A stretch of 64,000 nt of DNA from Cupriavidus alkaliphilus (GCF_900094595.1 NZ_FMAD01000003.1:434001-498000), one strand, 5' to 3'; positions 21,767 through 32,605 are shown, counted from the first letter of the stretch. Program-made: numbers and translations. The notes: generated by a model from the sequence alone, not told the origin.

Positions 21767-22888
21767 TCAGCCTCCCGCCGCCGCGGCGCCGCCGGGCACA
21801 TCAGCCGCGAGCCCGCCGGGCCGGCGCGGCGCATGGATGCGGCGGCCGTCGGCGTCGAACAGGTAGAGCTGCCCGGGCAGCAGGTGCAGCGTCACCGGCG
21901 CGCCCAGCTGCAGGTCGAGCACGCCCGCGAACTGCGCCACCAGGTTGCCAACCGCGGTATCGGCGTGCACGAAGGTGTCCGAGCCGGACAACTCGGCCAG
22001 CGCCACGCGACCCGGCACCGCGACCGCCCCGGTCTCGCTCGCCAGGCGCAACGCGGAGGCGCGCACGCCAAGCGTTATCGGCCCGTCCTGTGCCGCCACG
22101 CCGGGCACGGGCACTTCGATCGCTCCCGGCAGCGCCACTTTGCCGCCCTCAAGCCGGCCCTCGACCAGGTTCATCGGCGGATCGTTGAAGGCGCGCGCCA
22201 CGCGCAGCGAATCGGGATAGTGGAAGACCTGTGGCGTCGGGCCGTACTGCAGCAGTTCGCCCGCATCGAGCACCGCGGTGTGCCCGCCCAGCAGCAGCGC
22301 CTCGCCGGGCTCGGTGGTGGCGTAGATCACGGTGGCGTCGCCGTGCGCGAACAGCTGGGTCAGCTCTTCGCGCAGCTCCTCGCGCAGCTTGTAGTCCAGG
22401 TTGACCAGCGGCTCGTCCAGCAGCATCAGCGGGGCTTCCTTGGCCAGCGCGCGGGCCAGCGCCACGCGCTGCTGCTGGCCGCCGGACAGCTCGGCCGGAT
22501 AGCGCTCCAGCAGGTGGTCGATATGCAGCCGGGCCGCCAGCTCGCGCACGCGCGCGGCGATCTCGCCGGCCGCCGCCTTGCGCCGCAGCCGCAGCGGCGA
22601 AGCGATGTTGTCGAACACCCTGAGCGACGGGTAGTTGATGAACTGCTGGTAGACCATCGACACATTGCGCTCGCGCACAGGCATGCCGGTGACATCGTCG
22701 CCGTCGGCCAGCACGCGCCCGGCGCTCGGCCGGTCCAGCCCCGCCATGACCCGCATCAGCGAAGTCTTGCCCGCCTGCGTCGCGCCCAGCAGGATGGTGA
22801 CCGCGCCTGGAACCGGGGCCAGCGTCATCGGATAGAGATACGCCTGCGAACCTGCCTGCTGTGCGACGCCTTCCAAACGTAGCTGCAT
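21767..22888 (-). CDS. glpS: Glycerol ABC transporter ATP-binding protein GlpS
   Basis: A 373-residue ABC ATPase, first gene of the transporter operon. Walker A is GATQAGKT (35-42), the signature LSGGQ is intact at 134-138, and Walker B is LMLLDEP (Asp158, Glu159). The H-loop reads YATTEPGEA, so the usual His is Thr192. GGAG lies 5 nt before the ATG. It is transcribed away from glpR across a region with two inverted repeats, so it is probably the main GlpR-controlled transcript. Confidence 0.88.
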   Translation of the reverse strand: MQLRLEGVAQQAGSQAYLYPMTLAPVPGAVTILLGATQAGKTSLMRVMAGLDRPSAGRVLADGDDVTGMPVRERNVSMVYQQFINYPSLRVFDNIASPLRLRRKAAAGEIAARVRELAARLHIDHLLERYPAELSGGQQQRVALARALAKEAPLMLLDEPLVNLDYKLREELREELTQLFAHGDATVIYATTEPGEALLLGGHTAVLDAGELLQYGPTPQVFHYPDSLRVARAFNDPPMNLVEGRLEGGKVALPGAIEVPVPGVAAQDGPITLGVRASALRLASETGAVAVPGRVALAELSGSDTFVHADTAVGNLVAQFAGVLDLQLGAPVTLHLLPGQLYLFDADGRRIHAPRRPGGLAADVPGGAAAAGG

Positions 22889-22963
22889 CCGGTCTCCGTG
22901 TTCGATATGCTGCCGGCATCACGGCTTGCGTTCGATGCAGGCGCACCAATCTTGGCTTCACGC

Positions 22964-22983
22964 TCGTTTTAGCAACAAAACGA
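22964..22983. promoter_or_regulatory. Candidate GlpR operator 1
   Basis: TCGTTTT and AAAACGA are perfect arms separated by 6 nt, in the divergent glpS/glpR intergenic region. DeoR/GlpR-family sites commonly contain TTCGTTTT-type half-sites. The assignment is inference. Confidence 0.55.
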
Positions 22984-22986
22984 ACA

Positions 22987-23019
22987 GAAAACAATAGTGC
23001 ACCGCATCATTTTGTTTTC
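22987..23019. promoter_or_regulatory. Candidate GlpR operator 2
   Basis: GAAAACAA and TTGTTTTC are perfect 8-nt arms separated by 17 nt. The right arm is followed by CGTTTGTGTTTG, a further related half-site, about 20 nt before glpR. Binding here could control both glpS and glpR. Confidence 0.5.
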
Positions 23020-23045
23020 GTTTGTGTTTGAACTAGAATCCCCGC

Positions 23046-23816
23046 ATGACCCTCAATCCCCGCCAGACGGCCCTGCTCGAAGAAGTCCGCACCCAGGGCT
23101 TTGCCTCCATCGACGAACTTGCGCGCAAGTTCGGCGTCACGCTCCAGACGGTGCGCCGCGATGTCAACATGCTGGCCGAGAACGGCATGCTGGCGCGCTT
23201 CCATGGCGGGGTGCGGGTGGAAGACTCCACCACCGAGAACATCGCCTACCGGCAGCGGCAGGTGCTCAATGCCGAGGGCAAGGCGCGCATCGCGCGCGCG
23301 GTGGCGGCGGCCGTGCCCGAGGGCTGCTCGCTGATCCTGAACATCGGCACCACGGTGGAAGAGATCGCGCGCGGGCTGGTGCACCATCGCGGCCTGCGCG
23401 TGATCACCAACAACCTGAACGTGGCCAACATCCTCGCCGACAACCCCGACTGCGAAGTCATCGTCGCCGGCGGCGTGCTGCGCTCGCGCGACCGCGGCAT
23501 CGTCGGCGAGGCGACGGTGGAGTTCATCCGCCAGTTCAAGGTCGATATCGGGCTGATCGGCATCTCGGGCATCGAGGCCGACGGCACGCTGCGCGACTAT
23601 GACTTCCGCGAGGTCAAGGTGGCGCGGACCATCATCGAGCATTCACGCGAGGTCTGGCTGGCGGCGGATGCCAGCAAGTTCAACCGCCAGGCCATGGTCG
23701 AGCTGGCGCATGTGTCGCAAGTGGACCGGTTGTTTACCGACGCGCCGCTGGCGGCGCCGTTCGATCAGATCCTGGCCGACAGTGGGGTGAAGTGTGTGGT
23801 GGCAGAGCGGGAGTGA
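23046..23816 (+). CDS. glpR: DeoR-family transcriptional regulator, GlpR-type
   Basis: A 256-residue DeoR-family repressor. Residues about 18-50 form the helix-turn-helix (SIDELARKFGVTLQTVRRD), with the family signature through MLARFHGGV. The C-terminal sugar-phosphate-binding domain follows (LNIGTTVEEIAR, ITNNLNVANIL, ADASKF). GlpR proteins bind glycerol-3-phosphate and release DNA. It is divergent from glpSTPQUV, which supports local control, and may also act on glpK-glpD. Confidence 0.85.
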   Translation: MTLNPRQTALLEEVRTQGFASIDELARKFGVTLQTVRRDVNMLAENGMLARFHGGVRVEDSTTENIAYRQRQVLNAEGKARIARAVAAAVPEGCSLILNIGTTVEEIARGLVHHRGLRVITNNLNVANILADNPDCEVIVAGGVLRSRDRGIVGEATVEFIRQFKVDIGLIGISGIEADGTLRDYDFREVKVARTIIEHSREVWLAADASKFNRQAMVELAHVSQVDRLFTDAPLAAPFDQILADSGVKCVVAERE

Positions 23817-23961
23817 GTGCGCCCGGATGCGATATCGGGCTGCCCCGCTGGCGCGGGCACGGCGGGCGTTGAGGCCTGCCTCGCTGATGCGGCAGGCCTG
23901 CCCCCTCCGCCGGCGCCTCCCCCACCAGCGCGCGAGGGAAGCAAAGCGGAGGGAAGAAGGA

Positions 23962-24828
23962 TTACTTGAACACCACGGTCTTGTGGCCGTTCAGCAGGAT
24001 GCGATGTTCGGCATGCCACTTGACCGCGCGCGCCAGCGCCACGCACTCGACGTCACGGCCGACGGCGGTGAGCTGGTCGGGGTCCATGCTGTGGTCCACG
24101 CGCTCGATTTCCTGCTCGATGATCGGGCCTTCGTCGAGGTCGGCGGTGACATAGTGCGCGGTGGCGCCGATCAGCTTCACGCCGCGGTCGTGCGCCTGGT
24201 AGTACGGCTTGGCGCCCTTGAAGCTTGGCAGGAACGAATGGTGGATATTGATCGCGCGGCCGGCCAGCTTGCGGCACAGGTCGTCCGACAGCACCTGCAT
24301 GTAGCGCGCCAGCACCACCAGGTCGATCTTCTGCTCCTGCACCACGTCGAACACGCGCGCTTCCTGCGCGGCCTTCTGCTCGGCCGACGCGTTCATCAGC
24401 GGCAGGTGGAAGAACGGCACGTCGTACGACGCCGCCAGCTGGTAGAAGTCGCGGTGGTTCGAGACGATGGCCGCGATCTCTACCGGCAGCCCGCCCGCCT
24501 TGGCACGGAACAGCAGGTCGTTCAGGCAATGCCCGATCTTCGACACCATGATCATCACGCGCGGCTTCACCGTGGCATCGTTCAGTTCCCACTGCATGCC
24601 GAACTGGTCGCCCACCGGCGCGAACGCGGCCTTCAGCGTGGCCAGGTCGGGACCACCGGCGGCCGGGGTGAAATGCACGCGCATGAAAAAGCGGCCGGCG
24701 AACTCGTCCCCGTACTGGTCGGAATCGACAATATTGCAGCCGTGCTGGAACAGCAGGCCCGAGACAGCGTGGACGATGCCCGGCTGGTCAGGGCACGAGA
24801 GGGTCAGGATGAATCCGGTGTTGCTCAT
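23962..24828 (-). CDS. purU: Formyltetrahydrofolate deformylase
   Basis: A 288-residue enzyme hydrolysing 10-formyl-THF to formate and THF, balancing the C1 folate pool. An ACT domain (residues about 6-85, beginning FILTLSCPDQPGIV) is followed by the formyltransferase-fold domain. The catalytic region shows INIHHSFLPSFKGAKPY and HYVTADLDEGPII. It is convergent with glpR; the gap holds a CCCTCCGC/GCGGAGGG inverted repeat but no clear terminator. Confidence 0.93.
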   Translation of the reverse strand: MSNTGFILTLSCPDQPGIVHAVSGLLFQHGCNIVDSDQYGDEFAGRFFMRVHFTPAAGGPDLATLKAAFAPVGDQFGMQWELNDATVKPRVMIMVSKIGHCLNDLLFRAKAGGLPVEIAAIVSNHRDFYQLAASYDVPFFHLPLMNASAEQKAAQEARVFDVVQEQKIDLVVLARYMQVLSDDLCRKLAGRAINIHHSFLPSFKGAKPYYQAHDRGVKLIGATAHYVTADLDEGPIIEQEIERVDHSMDPDQLTAVGRDVECVALARAVKWHAEHRILLNGHKTVVFK

Positions 24829-24948
24829 GGTGTGTGGTTCTGTCTGGGTGGCGCGGCGCAGGGCCGGAAAAGCCAGGGGGGCTCGGTCAGTGCAATGGTC
24901 GATACGGCAAGCAATACCGGGACAAGCGGCGATGGACCCTGTGGCGGC

Positions 24949-25824
24949 TCAGACGTGCTGGCCGACATCGAGCCAGCCACGCCGTCCAAGGGCATCCAGC
25001 GTCACCAGTGTCGCATCGACCGTCATGGCGCCGGCCGACATGATAGCAAGCAATGGCGCCAGCTCGATGCGCCGGTGCTCGCTGACCTCGCCGTCCTGGT
25101 TGCGCGGAATGAAGTCCGGCGGCAGCAGCAGGTCGTAGACGTAGAGCTGCTCCCACTGCACGCCTTCGGGCAGGTCGCGCAGTACCTCGATCATGCCGTG
25201 CGCCTGCACCTCCCGCGCCAGTTCGGGCGGGATGCCGGACTCTTCCTCGCACTCGCGCACCAGCGTCGCCAGCGGATCGCTGCCATGGGGCATGCCGCCG
25301 GCGACCAGGTTGTCCCACATGCCGGGGTCGACGGCCTTGGCCGGGCTGCGGCGCGAGATCCAAAGGGCCGGCGGGTCGCCCGCAGCGCCGTCGACGATGC
25401 CGTTCATGTGCGAGGCAAAGGTCAGCAGGCCCAGGAAGCGGGCCGCGGCGCGCTCGACCACCGCGACCGCGGGCGCGTCGAGCGCGGGCGTGACTGCGAA
25501 CAGCTCGTCGCGCCAGCCGCGCACATGGCCGGCGTCGGCCAGCCGGCGCGCCAGCGTTTGCAGCGCGGCTGTGCGCGTGCCGAAATCGTCGCAGCCGGGC
25601 AGCAGGGCCACGGCCACGGAGCCATCGCCGAGCGCCTGCTCCGGGCCCAGCACGGCGCCGATGCCGCGCAGGATGCCGGCATGCGTGCGCGAAAGCCAGC
25701 CGACCTGCCGGCCAGCCGCCATCAGGCGCAGCTTGGCGGCGGCATCGAAGCCGCTGCGCGCCGCCAGCGAGGCGGCGATCCGTGCCGTGACCTCGGCGGC
25801 CGGCAAAGAAGACGTTTCAGCCAT
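24949..25824 (-). CDS. Nudix hydrolase with DUF4743-type N-terminal domain
   Basis: A 291-residue protein. The Nudix box runs over [17 protein letters not shown] and EEESGI; it has the RExxEExG core, but the first Glu of the consensus is Ser. The N-terminal 110 or so residues resemble the domain found before the Nudix domain in Tnr3-like proteins. It likely hydrolyses a nucleoside or thiamine diphosphate derivative; the substrate is unknown. The ATG at 25824 is taken, with another at 25839. It is divergent from glpK with 56 nt between starts. Confidence 0.78.
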   Translation of the reverse strand: MAETSSLPAAEVTARIAASLAARSGFDAAAKLRLMAAGRQVGWLSRTHAGILRGIGAVLGPEQALGDGSVAVALLPGCDDFGTRTAALQTLARRLADAGHVRGWRDELFAVTPALDAPAVAVVERAAARFLGLLTFASHMNGIVDGAAGDPPALWISRRSPAKAVDPGMWDNLVAGGMPHGSDPLATLVRECEEESGIPPELAREVQAHGMIEVLRDLPEGVQWEQLYVYDLLLPPDFIPRNQDGEVSEHRRIELAPLLAIMSAGAMTVDATLVTLDALGRRGWLDVGQHV

Positions 25825-25880
25825 CAGGATTCCATGCACCGGCCACGCCGGCGCGCAATGTCATTGTCAGGATCGAACGC

Positions 25881-27446
<1,566 letters not shown>

Positions 27447-27525
27447 CACCGGCCGGTCAAACCCGTCCCGTGCCGCGCGCGGGCCACCTCAACACCTTAG
27501 CCAGCACCCACCACACACCAGCGTC

Positions 27526-29130
27526 ATGCACAGCCTTCCCACCCCGATCCAGCCGCCCGGCCGCGCCGCCCTGCTCGCCACCCTGGAGCGCGAGCCGCGC
27601 TGGGACGTGATCGTCATCGGCGGCGGCGCCACCGGCCTGGGCACGGCAGTCGATGCCGCCTCGCGCGGCTACCGCACGCTGCTGGTCGAAGCCGCCGACT
27701 TTGCCAAGGGAACCTCGAGCAAGGCCACCAAGCTGGTGCATGGCGGCGTGCGCTACCTGGCGCAGGGCAATATCAGCCTGGTGCGCGAGGCGCTGCACGA
27801 ACGCGGCCTGCTGGCGCGCAACGCGCCGCACCTGGTATGGCCGCTGGGCTTCGTGGTGCCGGCCTACCAGATGTTCGACCAGCCCTTCTACGGCATCGGC
27901 CTCAAGCTCTATGACATGCTGGCCGGCAACCTCAACCTGTCCGGCAGCCGCTGGCTGAACCACCGCGAGGTGCTGGAGGCCGCGCCCAACCTGGCCGAAC
28001 ACGTCGGCGGGCGCCCGCTGCGCGGCGGCAACCTTTACTTCGATGGCCAGTTCGACGATGCGCGGCTGGCGGTGACGCTGATGCGCACCCTGTTCGACGT
28101 CGGCGGCACCGCGCTCAACTACATGCGCGCGACCGGGCTGAGCCAGCAAGGCGGCGTGATCAGCGGCGTCACGGTGCAGGACGCGCTCGGCGGCGCCACC
28201 TTCCGGCTGCGCGCCGACTGCGTGATCAATGCCACCGGCGTGTGGGTCGATGCCATCCGCCAGATGGAAGACGGTCATGCGCGCACCATGGTCGCGCCCA
28301 GCCAGGGCGTGCATCTGACGCTGCCGCGCAGCTTCCTGCCGGGCGACCGCGCCATCCTGATCCCCAAGACCGATGACGGGCGGGTGCTGTTCGTGGTGCC
28401 CTGGAACGGACAAACCATCGTCGGCACCACCGACACACCGCGCCGCGACCTGCCGCTGGAGCCCGATGCAGGGGCCGACGATGTCGATTTCATTTTGGAA
28501 ACGGCGTCGCGCTACCTGGCCAAGGACCCCACCCGCGCCGACGTCACCAGTGTCTGGGCCGGCTTGCGGCCGCTGGTGCGGGCCACCGGCGAAGCCTCCA
28601 CCGCGTCGCTGTCGCGCGAGCATACGATCCTGGTGTCCAGGGCCGGACTGATCACCGTCACCGGCGGCAAATGGACCACCTACCGCAAGATGGCCGAAGA
28701 CGTGATCGAGACCGCGATCCAGCGCCAGATGGTGCGCGCGGCGCCATGCGTGACCGCCGAGCTGCCGCTGCACGGCGCCGCCGGGTTGCCGGCCGACCTG
28801 CCGCCGCCGGATTCGGGCTCACCGGACCGCTACTACGGCAATGAACTGAGCCTGCTGCGCGCGCTGCCGGGACACGACCGCATGCTCGCCGGCGCGTCCG
28901 GCCTGACCGAGGCCCATGTCCGTTTTGCCGCCCGGCATGAGCTGGCGCGCCGGGTCGAGGACGTGCTGGCGCGCCGCAATCGTGCGCTGTTCCTGGACGC
29001 CCGCGCGGCCGTCGATGCGGCACCGGCGGTGGCCGCGATCCTGGCCGAAGAGCTCGCCGAGGATGAAGCCTGGCAAGCACGCGAGGTGGAAAGCTTCCGC
29101 GCGCTCGCCGCCGGCTACATGCTCGGCTGA
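27526..29130 (+). CDS. glpD: Aerobic glycerol-3-phosphate dehydrogenase
   Basis: A 534-residue membrane-associated FAD enzyme that oxidises glycerol-3-phosphate to dihydroxyacetone phosphate and feeds electrons to quinone. The FAD-binding motif VIGGGATGLGTAVDAASRG is near residue 27, followed by GTSSKATKLVHGGVRYL. Substrate/FAD contacts include VTGGKWTTYRKMAED. Together with glpK it completes the path from imported glycerol to glycolysis. Confidence 0.95.
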   Translation: MHSLPTPIQPPGRAALLATLEREPRWDVIVIGGGATGLGTAVDAASRGYRTLLVEAADFAKGTSSKATKLVHGGVRYLAQGNISLVREALHERGLLARNAPHLVWPLGFVVPAYQMFDQPFYGIGLKLYDMLAGNLNLSGSRWLNHREVLEAAPNLAEHVGGRPLRGGNLYFDGQFDDARLAVTLMRTLFDVGGTALNYMRATGLSQQGGVISGVTVQDALGGATFRLRADCVINATGVWVDAIRQMEDGHARTMVAPSQGVHLTLPRSFLPGDRAILIPKTDDGRVLFVVPWNGQTIVGTTDTPRRDLPLEPDAGADDVDFILETASRYLAKDPTRADVTSVWAGLRPLVRATGEASTASLSREHTILVSRAGLITVTGGKWTTYRKMAEDVIETAIQRQMVRAAPCVTAELPLHGAAGLPADLPPPDSGSPDRYYGNELSLLRALPGHDRMLAGASGLTEAHVRFAARHELARRVEDVLARRNRALFLDARAAVDAAPAVAAILAEELAEDEAWQAREVESFRALAAGYMLG

Positions 29131-29202
29131 TCGCTGGGCGCAGCGGCGCTGCCTCGATCCGGCTCCTTCAACCCGAACACCGACTTTCGACCCGACCACG
29201 CC

Positions 29203-29580
29203 ATGTCCGATCGCCTGATCCTGTCCCGCACCCGCATCGCTGTCCTGCTGGCCGTCCTCGGTGCCAGCACCGCGGCCCAGGCCGCCCGCGCGCCGGGCAT
29301 CGACGGCGTGCGCTTTCCCGAGGTGCGCACCATGCGCTACCAGTGCGACGGCGGCAAGACGCTGACGGTGCGTTATTTCAACAGCCCGGACAACCAGGCC
29401 GCGGTGTTCCGCATCGACGGCAAGCCGGTGCTGGCGGTCAGCACGGTGTCGGCGTCCGGCGCACGCTATGTCGGCGGCCGCTACGAATGGTGGACCAAGG
29501 GCGAATCAGGCACGCTGCGCGACCTGATGCAGCCGGAAACCGCCGCGCCCGCGCTGGCCGGCTGCCACGCCGGGCCATAA
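29203..29580 (+). CDS. Periplasmic MliC/PliC-like lysozyme inhibitor
   Basis: A 125-residue secreted protein. A signal peptide ends near AAQAARA without a lipobox Cys, so the mature form should be periplasmic. The rest matches the MliC fold: MRYQCDGGKTLTVRYF, then VSASGARYVGG and EWWTKGESGTL. The conserved Ser and Lys loops that block c-type lysozymes are present. Two Cys could form a disulfide. It follows glpD by 72 nt but looks unrelated to glycerol use. Confidence 0.75.
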   Translation: MSDRLILSRTRIAVLLAVLGASTAAQAARAPGIDGVRFPEVRTMRYQCDGGKTLTVRYFNSPDNQAAVFRIDGKPVLAVSTVSASGARYVGGRYEWWTKGESGTLRDLMQPETAAPALAGCHAGP

Positions 29581-29671
29581 GCGGCAGGGTGCCGGCAGGG
29601 TCGCGCCGTGCCACCTTTTGAAGCCGCGGCGTTCCGGGCGATAATGCGGGGATTGAATCAGGGAGAACACC

Positions 29672-30052
29672 ATGGACGAGATTGAAGATCTGTCCGATCT
29701 GCCGATGCCCCGCTTTATCTGGGGCTTCGCCGTGATCGCAGGCAAGGGCGGCGAGGTCATGCACGACGAGTTCGAGTATCTGACCCACACCCGCAGCCCG
29801 CGCTTCACCTGCCGCGTGGTCGAGCTGGAGGACATGCCGGCCGAAAGCGAAGAAGATGCCATCGACGGCCGCATCGTCCATGATGACGACCCGAGCCGCA
29901 TGTTCTACATCACCGATGCCGGCATGGCGCTGGTCAACTTCCAGCTGTTCGACAAGATGCCGGACAAGCAGAAGTTCAAGCGCATCTGCGACGAAGCCAT
30001 CGCCAACTGGATGCTGCGCCGCGAATTCCTCGACGACGAGGAAGAGGACTGA
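29672..30052 (+). CDS. Conserved hypothetical acidic protein
   Basis: A 126-residue cytosolic protein I cannot assign to a function. It has no signal peptide or membrane helix and is strongly acidic, with Asp/Glu runs at both ends (MDEIEDLSDL and LDDEEED). GGGAGAA just before the ATG and typical codon bias support it as a real gene. It stands alone, with a gap of about 90 nt before it. Confidence 0.7.
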   Translation: MDEIEDLSDLPMPRFIWGFAVIAGKGGEVMHDEFEYLTHTRSPRFTCRVVELEDMPAESEEDAIDGRIVHDDDPSRMFYITDAGMALVNFQLFDKMPDKQKFKRICDEAIANWMLRREFLDDEEED

Positions 30053-30093
30053 GACAACCCCGGGCCAGCGGCGGCGCGGCCGCCGCGCGGCGC

Positions 30094-30378
30094 TCAGGCC
30101 TGGCCCTGCTCCGGCGGCAGCGCGCCGGCCAGCACTTCATTGAGCAGCCCGGTCATGCCGCCCGGGTGATCGGCGGCCAGCGCCTGCAGGCGCTTCACCA
30201 GCGCGCCGTCGAGCTTGCACGCGAACGGCACCAGACCCTGCTCCTGGTCCAGCCGGCGCTGTTCGCGCCGGTCCGGACGGGTCGCGGCACCGGGAATGCC
30301 GCCCCGCCCCGCCGCCGCCTGCTTCAGGCTGTTGGCGATCTTCAGGCCCTTGTTTTTTTCCAGGTCCGTTTTCTTCAC
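30094..30378 (-). CDS. Hypothetical protein with possible ribbon-helix-helix-like C-terminus
   Basis: A 94-residue protein with a GTG start. The N-terminal half is rich in Lys and Arg and probably flexible. The C-terminal half (VPFACKLDGALVKRLQALAA then GGMTGLLNEVLAGAL) has the beta-helix-helix layout of small DNA-binding proteins. No toxin-like partner is next to it. DNA binding is a guess. It is convergent with the acidic hypothetical gene. Confidence 0.6.
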   Translation of the reverse strand: MKKTDLEKNKGLKIANSLKQAAAGRGGIPGAATRPDRREQRRLDQEQGLVPFACKLDGALVKRLQALAADHPGGMTGLLNEVLAGALPPEQGQA

Positions 30379-30482
30379 GGCAGTATCCGAAAGTCTGTAG
30401 AGGGCGGTATTGTACGCAGCCGCGGCAACCTGCGGCGCGCGCGCCGCGGGGCATAGGCCCGTGGCGGCTCGTTCGTCGCGGT

Positions 30483-30707
30483 CTATTCGTCGCTGACTTC
30501 GATCAGCTCGGCCGCCACCCGCTGGATTTCCGCATAGACCGGAATCGCGTCCATCGGGCCGGTGCAGCCCACCGCCGTGGCCTGGCTGGCATCGGCGCCG
30601 GGCGGCAGGAACACAAAGGCCATGCCCGGCTGCCAGCCGGGATGCTTGCGCAGGCTGTCGTTAAGGATGTCGAGATACTGCGCGCGCGTGAAGACGTGCC
30701 TTGCCAT
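30483..30707 (-). CDS. Hypothetical small protein
   Basis: A 74-residue protein of unknown function. A strong GGAGGT site sits 5 nt before the ATG. Residues 5-20 look helical; the middle is Pro/Gly-rich (GMAFVFLPPGADA). No membrane segment or known motif is recognised. Confidence 0.62.
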   Translation of the reverse strand: MARHVFTRAQYLDILNDSLRKHPGWQPGMAFVFLPPGADASQATAVGCTGPMDAIPVYAEIQRVAAELIEVSDE

Positions 30708-30820
30708 CGCTACCTCCGGAATCCGCTGCCGATGCGCCGCGCGGGCGCGGGTGTCATGGCGGGGATCGTAGCATGGCAGGGGTGTCCGGCGTCACCGTGC
30801 GGCGCCGGGCGGCGCGCTGG

Positions 30821-31267
30821 TCAGCACTCGCCCTTCTTGGCCTGGCCGGGGGGGCAATGGTTGCCCTTATCGCCCTTGCCGCCCTTGTCCTGGTGGCCTT
30901 TGTTGCCTTTGTCCTTGTCCTTGTCCTTGTACCCGCCCTGATCCCAGCGGCCCGGCACCAGCACCCAGCCGTCGCGCGACTGGATCCAGCGCGGCGACTC
31001 ATAGACATAGCCGGGGCGCTCGCGCTCCCAGCGTCCCTTCTTCCAGGCGTGCTTGCGGTGCTGATCGTCCCAGTCCCAGTAGCCAGGCATCCAGACGTAG
31101 CCGGCGCGCGCCGCGGGTACGGCCTCGTAGATCGGCGCCGGCGGCGGCACGCCGATGGCAATGTTGACCGACACCTGGGCCATCGACGCCGCACTGAGGG
31201 TCAGGCCCGAGCCAAGCAACGCGGCCAGCAACAGCGCCCTGGCCGGGCGAAGCGCGCAATCCGTCAT
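30821..31267 (-). CDS. Secreted protein with YXWxxGxW-type repeats and Lys/Gly/Asp-rich tail
   Basis: A 148-residue exported protein. The signal peptide ends near SAASMAQVSV. Two aromatic repeats follow, GYVWMPGYWDWDD and GWVLVPGRWDQGG, separated by a basic stretch; these are the WxPGxW-type repeats common in small envelope proteins of betaproteobacteria. The tail is a low-complexity run of Lys, Asp and Gly. The ATG at 31267 is chosen because AGGA precedes it. Function unknown; cell-envelope binding is likely. Confidence 0.72.
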   Translation of the reverse strand: MTDCALRPARALLLAALLGSGLTLSAASMAQVSVNIAIGVPPPAPIYEAVPAARAGYVWMPGYWDWDDQHRKHAWKKGRWERERPGYVYESPRWIQSRDGWVLVPGRWDQGGYKDKDKDKGNKGHQDKGGKGDKGNHCPPGQAKKGEC

Positions 31268-31404
31268 GGGAGTCCTTTCTTGTGGAGGAACATGCCCATA
31301 GTCTAGTGCGCCGTGGACCGCCGGCAAGGCAAGAATCGATATCGGCCGGTTATGGATGCCGGCGCGCAACAGCCCGGTGCAGCCCCGCTTGTGCGCGGGC
31401 GGCG

Positions 31405-31608
31405 CTAGTGATCCTCAGCCATCGCCTTGAGCTGGGCCTCGCCGGCAACGCGCGCGGCATCGGAGGTGGTGAAGGTATCGTCCGACACGATCGCGCGCCT
31501 GACCTGCTGCGCGCTGAAATCCACCAGCGCGATGACCCACACGTAGCGCCCGGACTGGGGTGCGGTCTGCACGAAAGCCTTCAGGTTGTGGCGCGATTCA
31601 TTGGCCAT
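31405..31608 (-). CDS. Hypothetical small protein
   Basis: A 67-residue cytosolic protein (begins MANESRHNLKAFV). It has an alternating hydrophobic pattern suggesting a small alpha/beta fold and no known motif. A start 31 codons upstream would overlap the LprI-like gene and is rejected. Confidence 0.6.
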   Translation of the reverse strand: MANESRHNLKAFVQTAPQSGRYVWVIALVDFSAQQVRRAIVSDDTFTTSDAARVAGEAQLKAMAEDH

Positions 31609-31675
31609 GATCCATCTCCGGTTGAGACGTGCCGCAGCACAGGGGTCAGGCAACTCTAGCACAAGGCCTGCAAGC

Positions 31676-32080
31676 TCACCGGCCGGCGGCCTCGGTGGCA
31701 AAGGCGCGCAATTCGCGCACGCGCGCGGCGGTCATATCCAGCAGGCAGGTCGCGCCGGCCACGCGCGCGGCGCTGCCGCCGGCAGGATTTGACACAAAAG
31801 CGCAATTGGCCTGGCGGTACTCGAGCCAGACCCGCTGCGCCACCCGCAACTGCCCGGTGCGCGGCGCCTCGAGCCGCCGCAGCAGCGACTGGTAAGCGCT
31901 GTTCAACGCCGTATCCTGGACCCGCGACTCCAGCGCGGCGCAGTTGAGCATGTCGGCGGTCGACACGGCCTTGCCCATGCAGCGGTTATAGTCGGCGCTC
32001 AGGCCGCCATTTTCCGCCGCGGCGGCGGGGATAGCCGCCACGGCCAGGCCGACGACGGCAACATATGCGAGAACGCGCAT
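31676..32080 (-). CDS. LprI/DUF1311-type secreted protein
   Basis: A 134-residue secreted protein with a signal peptide ending near IPAAAAENG. The mature part has the LprI-like pattern: Cys in YNRCMGKA, LNCAALES, LNSAYQSLLRRL and VWLEYRQANCAF. LprI-type proteins have been linked to lysozyme inhibition, but many DUF1311 members are uncharacterised. The start at 32080 follows GGAGAG. It is one of two possible lysozyme-inhibitor genes within 3 kb. Confidence 0.7.
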   Translation of the reverse strand: MRVLAYVAVVGLAVAAIPAAAAENGGLSADYNRCMGKAVSTADMLNCAALESRVQDTALNSAYQSLLRRLEAPRTGQLRVAQRVWLEYRQANCAFVSNPAGGSAARVAGATCLLDMTAARVRELRAFATEAAGR

Positions 32081-32143
32081 GGCAGCTCTCCGTTTGCGTG
32101 GTTGTGACAAGACGAATCGGACCCTGGCGTCGAGCGGGCGCGC

Positions 32144-32605
32144 TCAGGCGAGCCAGCGGCCCAGCGTCGCCACGGCGATATTGGCCAGCCCCAGCACGAG
32201 GTTGGTCCCTACCGCCTGCCGGATGCGGTTCAAGGCGGCACCGGCGCCTGGCCAGTCCTGCGCATCGACCGCCCGGCCCAGCACCCGATAAGGGCCGAAC
32301 CACACGTAGCAGAAGATGCCGGCCATGACAACGCCGATGCCCAGCATCAGGTGCCAGTTCCGTGGAGCGCCCGCCATGCCCGTTGCCGCCATCATCGCGC
32401 CACCGCTCAGCAGGATCGCCACCACCGACGCCCACACCCATGGGAAGAACCGGGCAAACACGCCGCGCCACAGGCGCAGGCGCGGCGGCGGCTCCAGCAG
32501 GCTGCCGGCCACCGGCCGCAGGCACAGGTAGGCGAAGAACATGCCGCCGACCCAGACGGCGACGCCGGTCAGGTGCAGCAGGCGGAAAAGAGGATCGGCG
32601 GTCAT
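32144..32605 (-). CDS. CopD-family integral membrane protein
   Basis: A 153-residue protein with four predicted helices. The first carries LLHLTGVAVWVGGMFF, typical of CopD-domain proteins, where a helix His may bind copper or heme. No copper-resistance partner genes are nearby, so a metal role is uncertain. It is divergent from the yfiR operon across about 300 nt. Confidence 0.72.
   Translation of the reverse strand: MTADPLFRLLHLTGVAVWVGGMFFAYLCLRPVAGSLLEPPPRLRLWRGVFARFFPWVWASVVAILLSGGAMMAATGMAGAPRNWHLMLGIGVVMAGIFCYVWFGPYRVLGRAVDAQDWPGAGAALNRIRQAVGTNLVLGLANIAVATLGRWLA

Noticed and set aside
23903..23953. CCCTCCGC/GCGGAGGG inverted repeat between glpR and purU
   Set aside because: It has a long loop and no T run, so it is a weak terminator candidate; kept as a note only.
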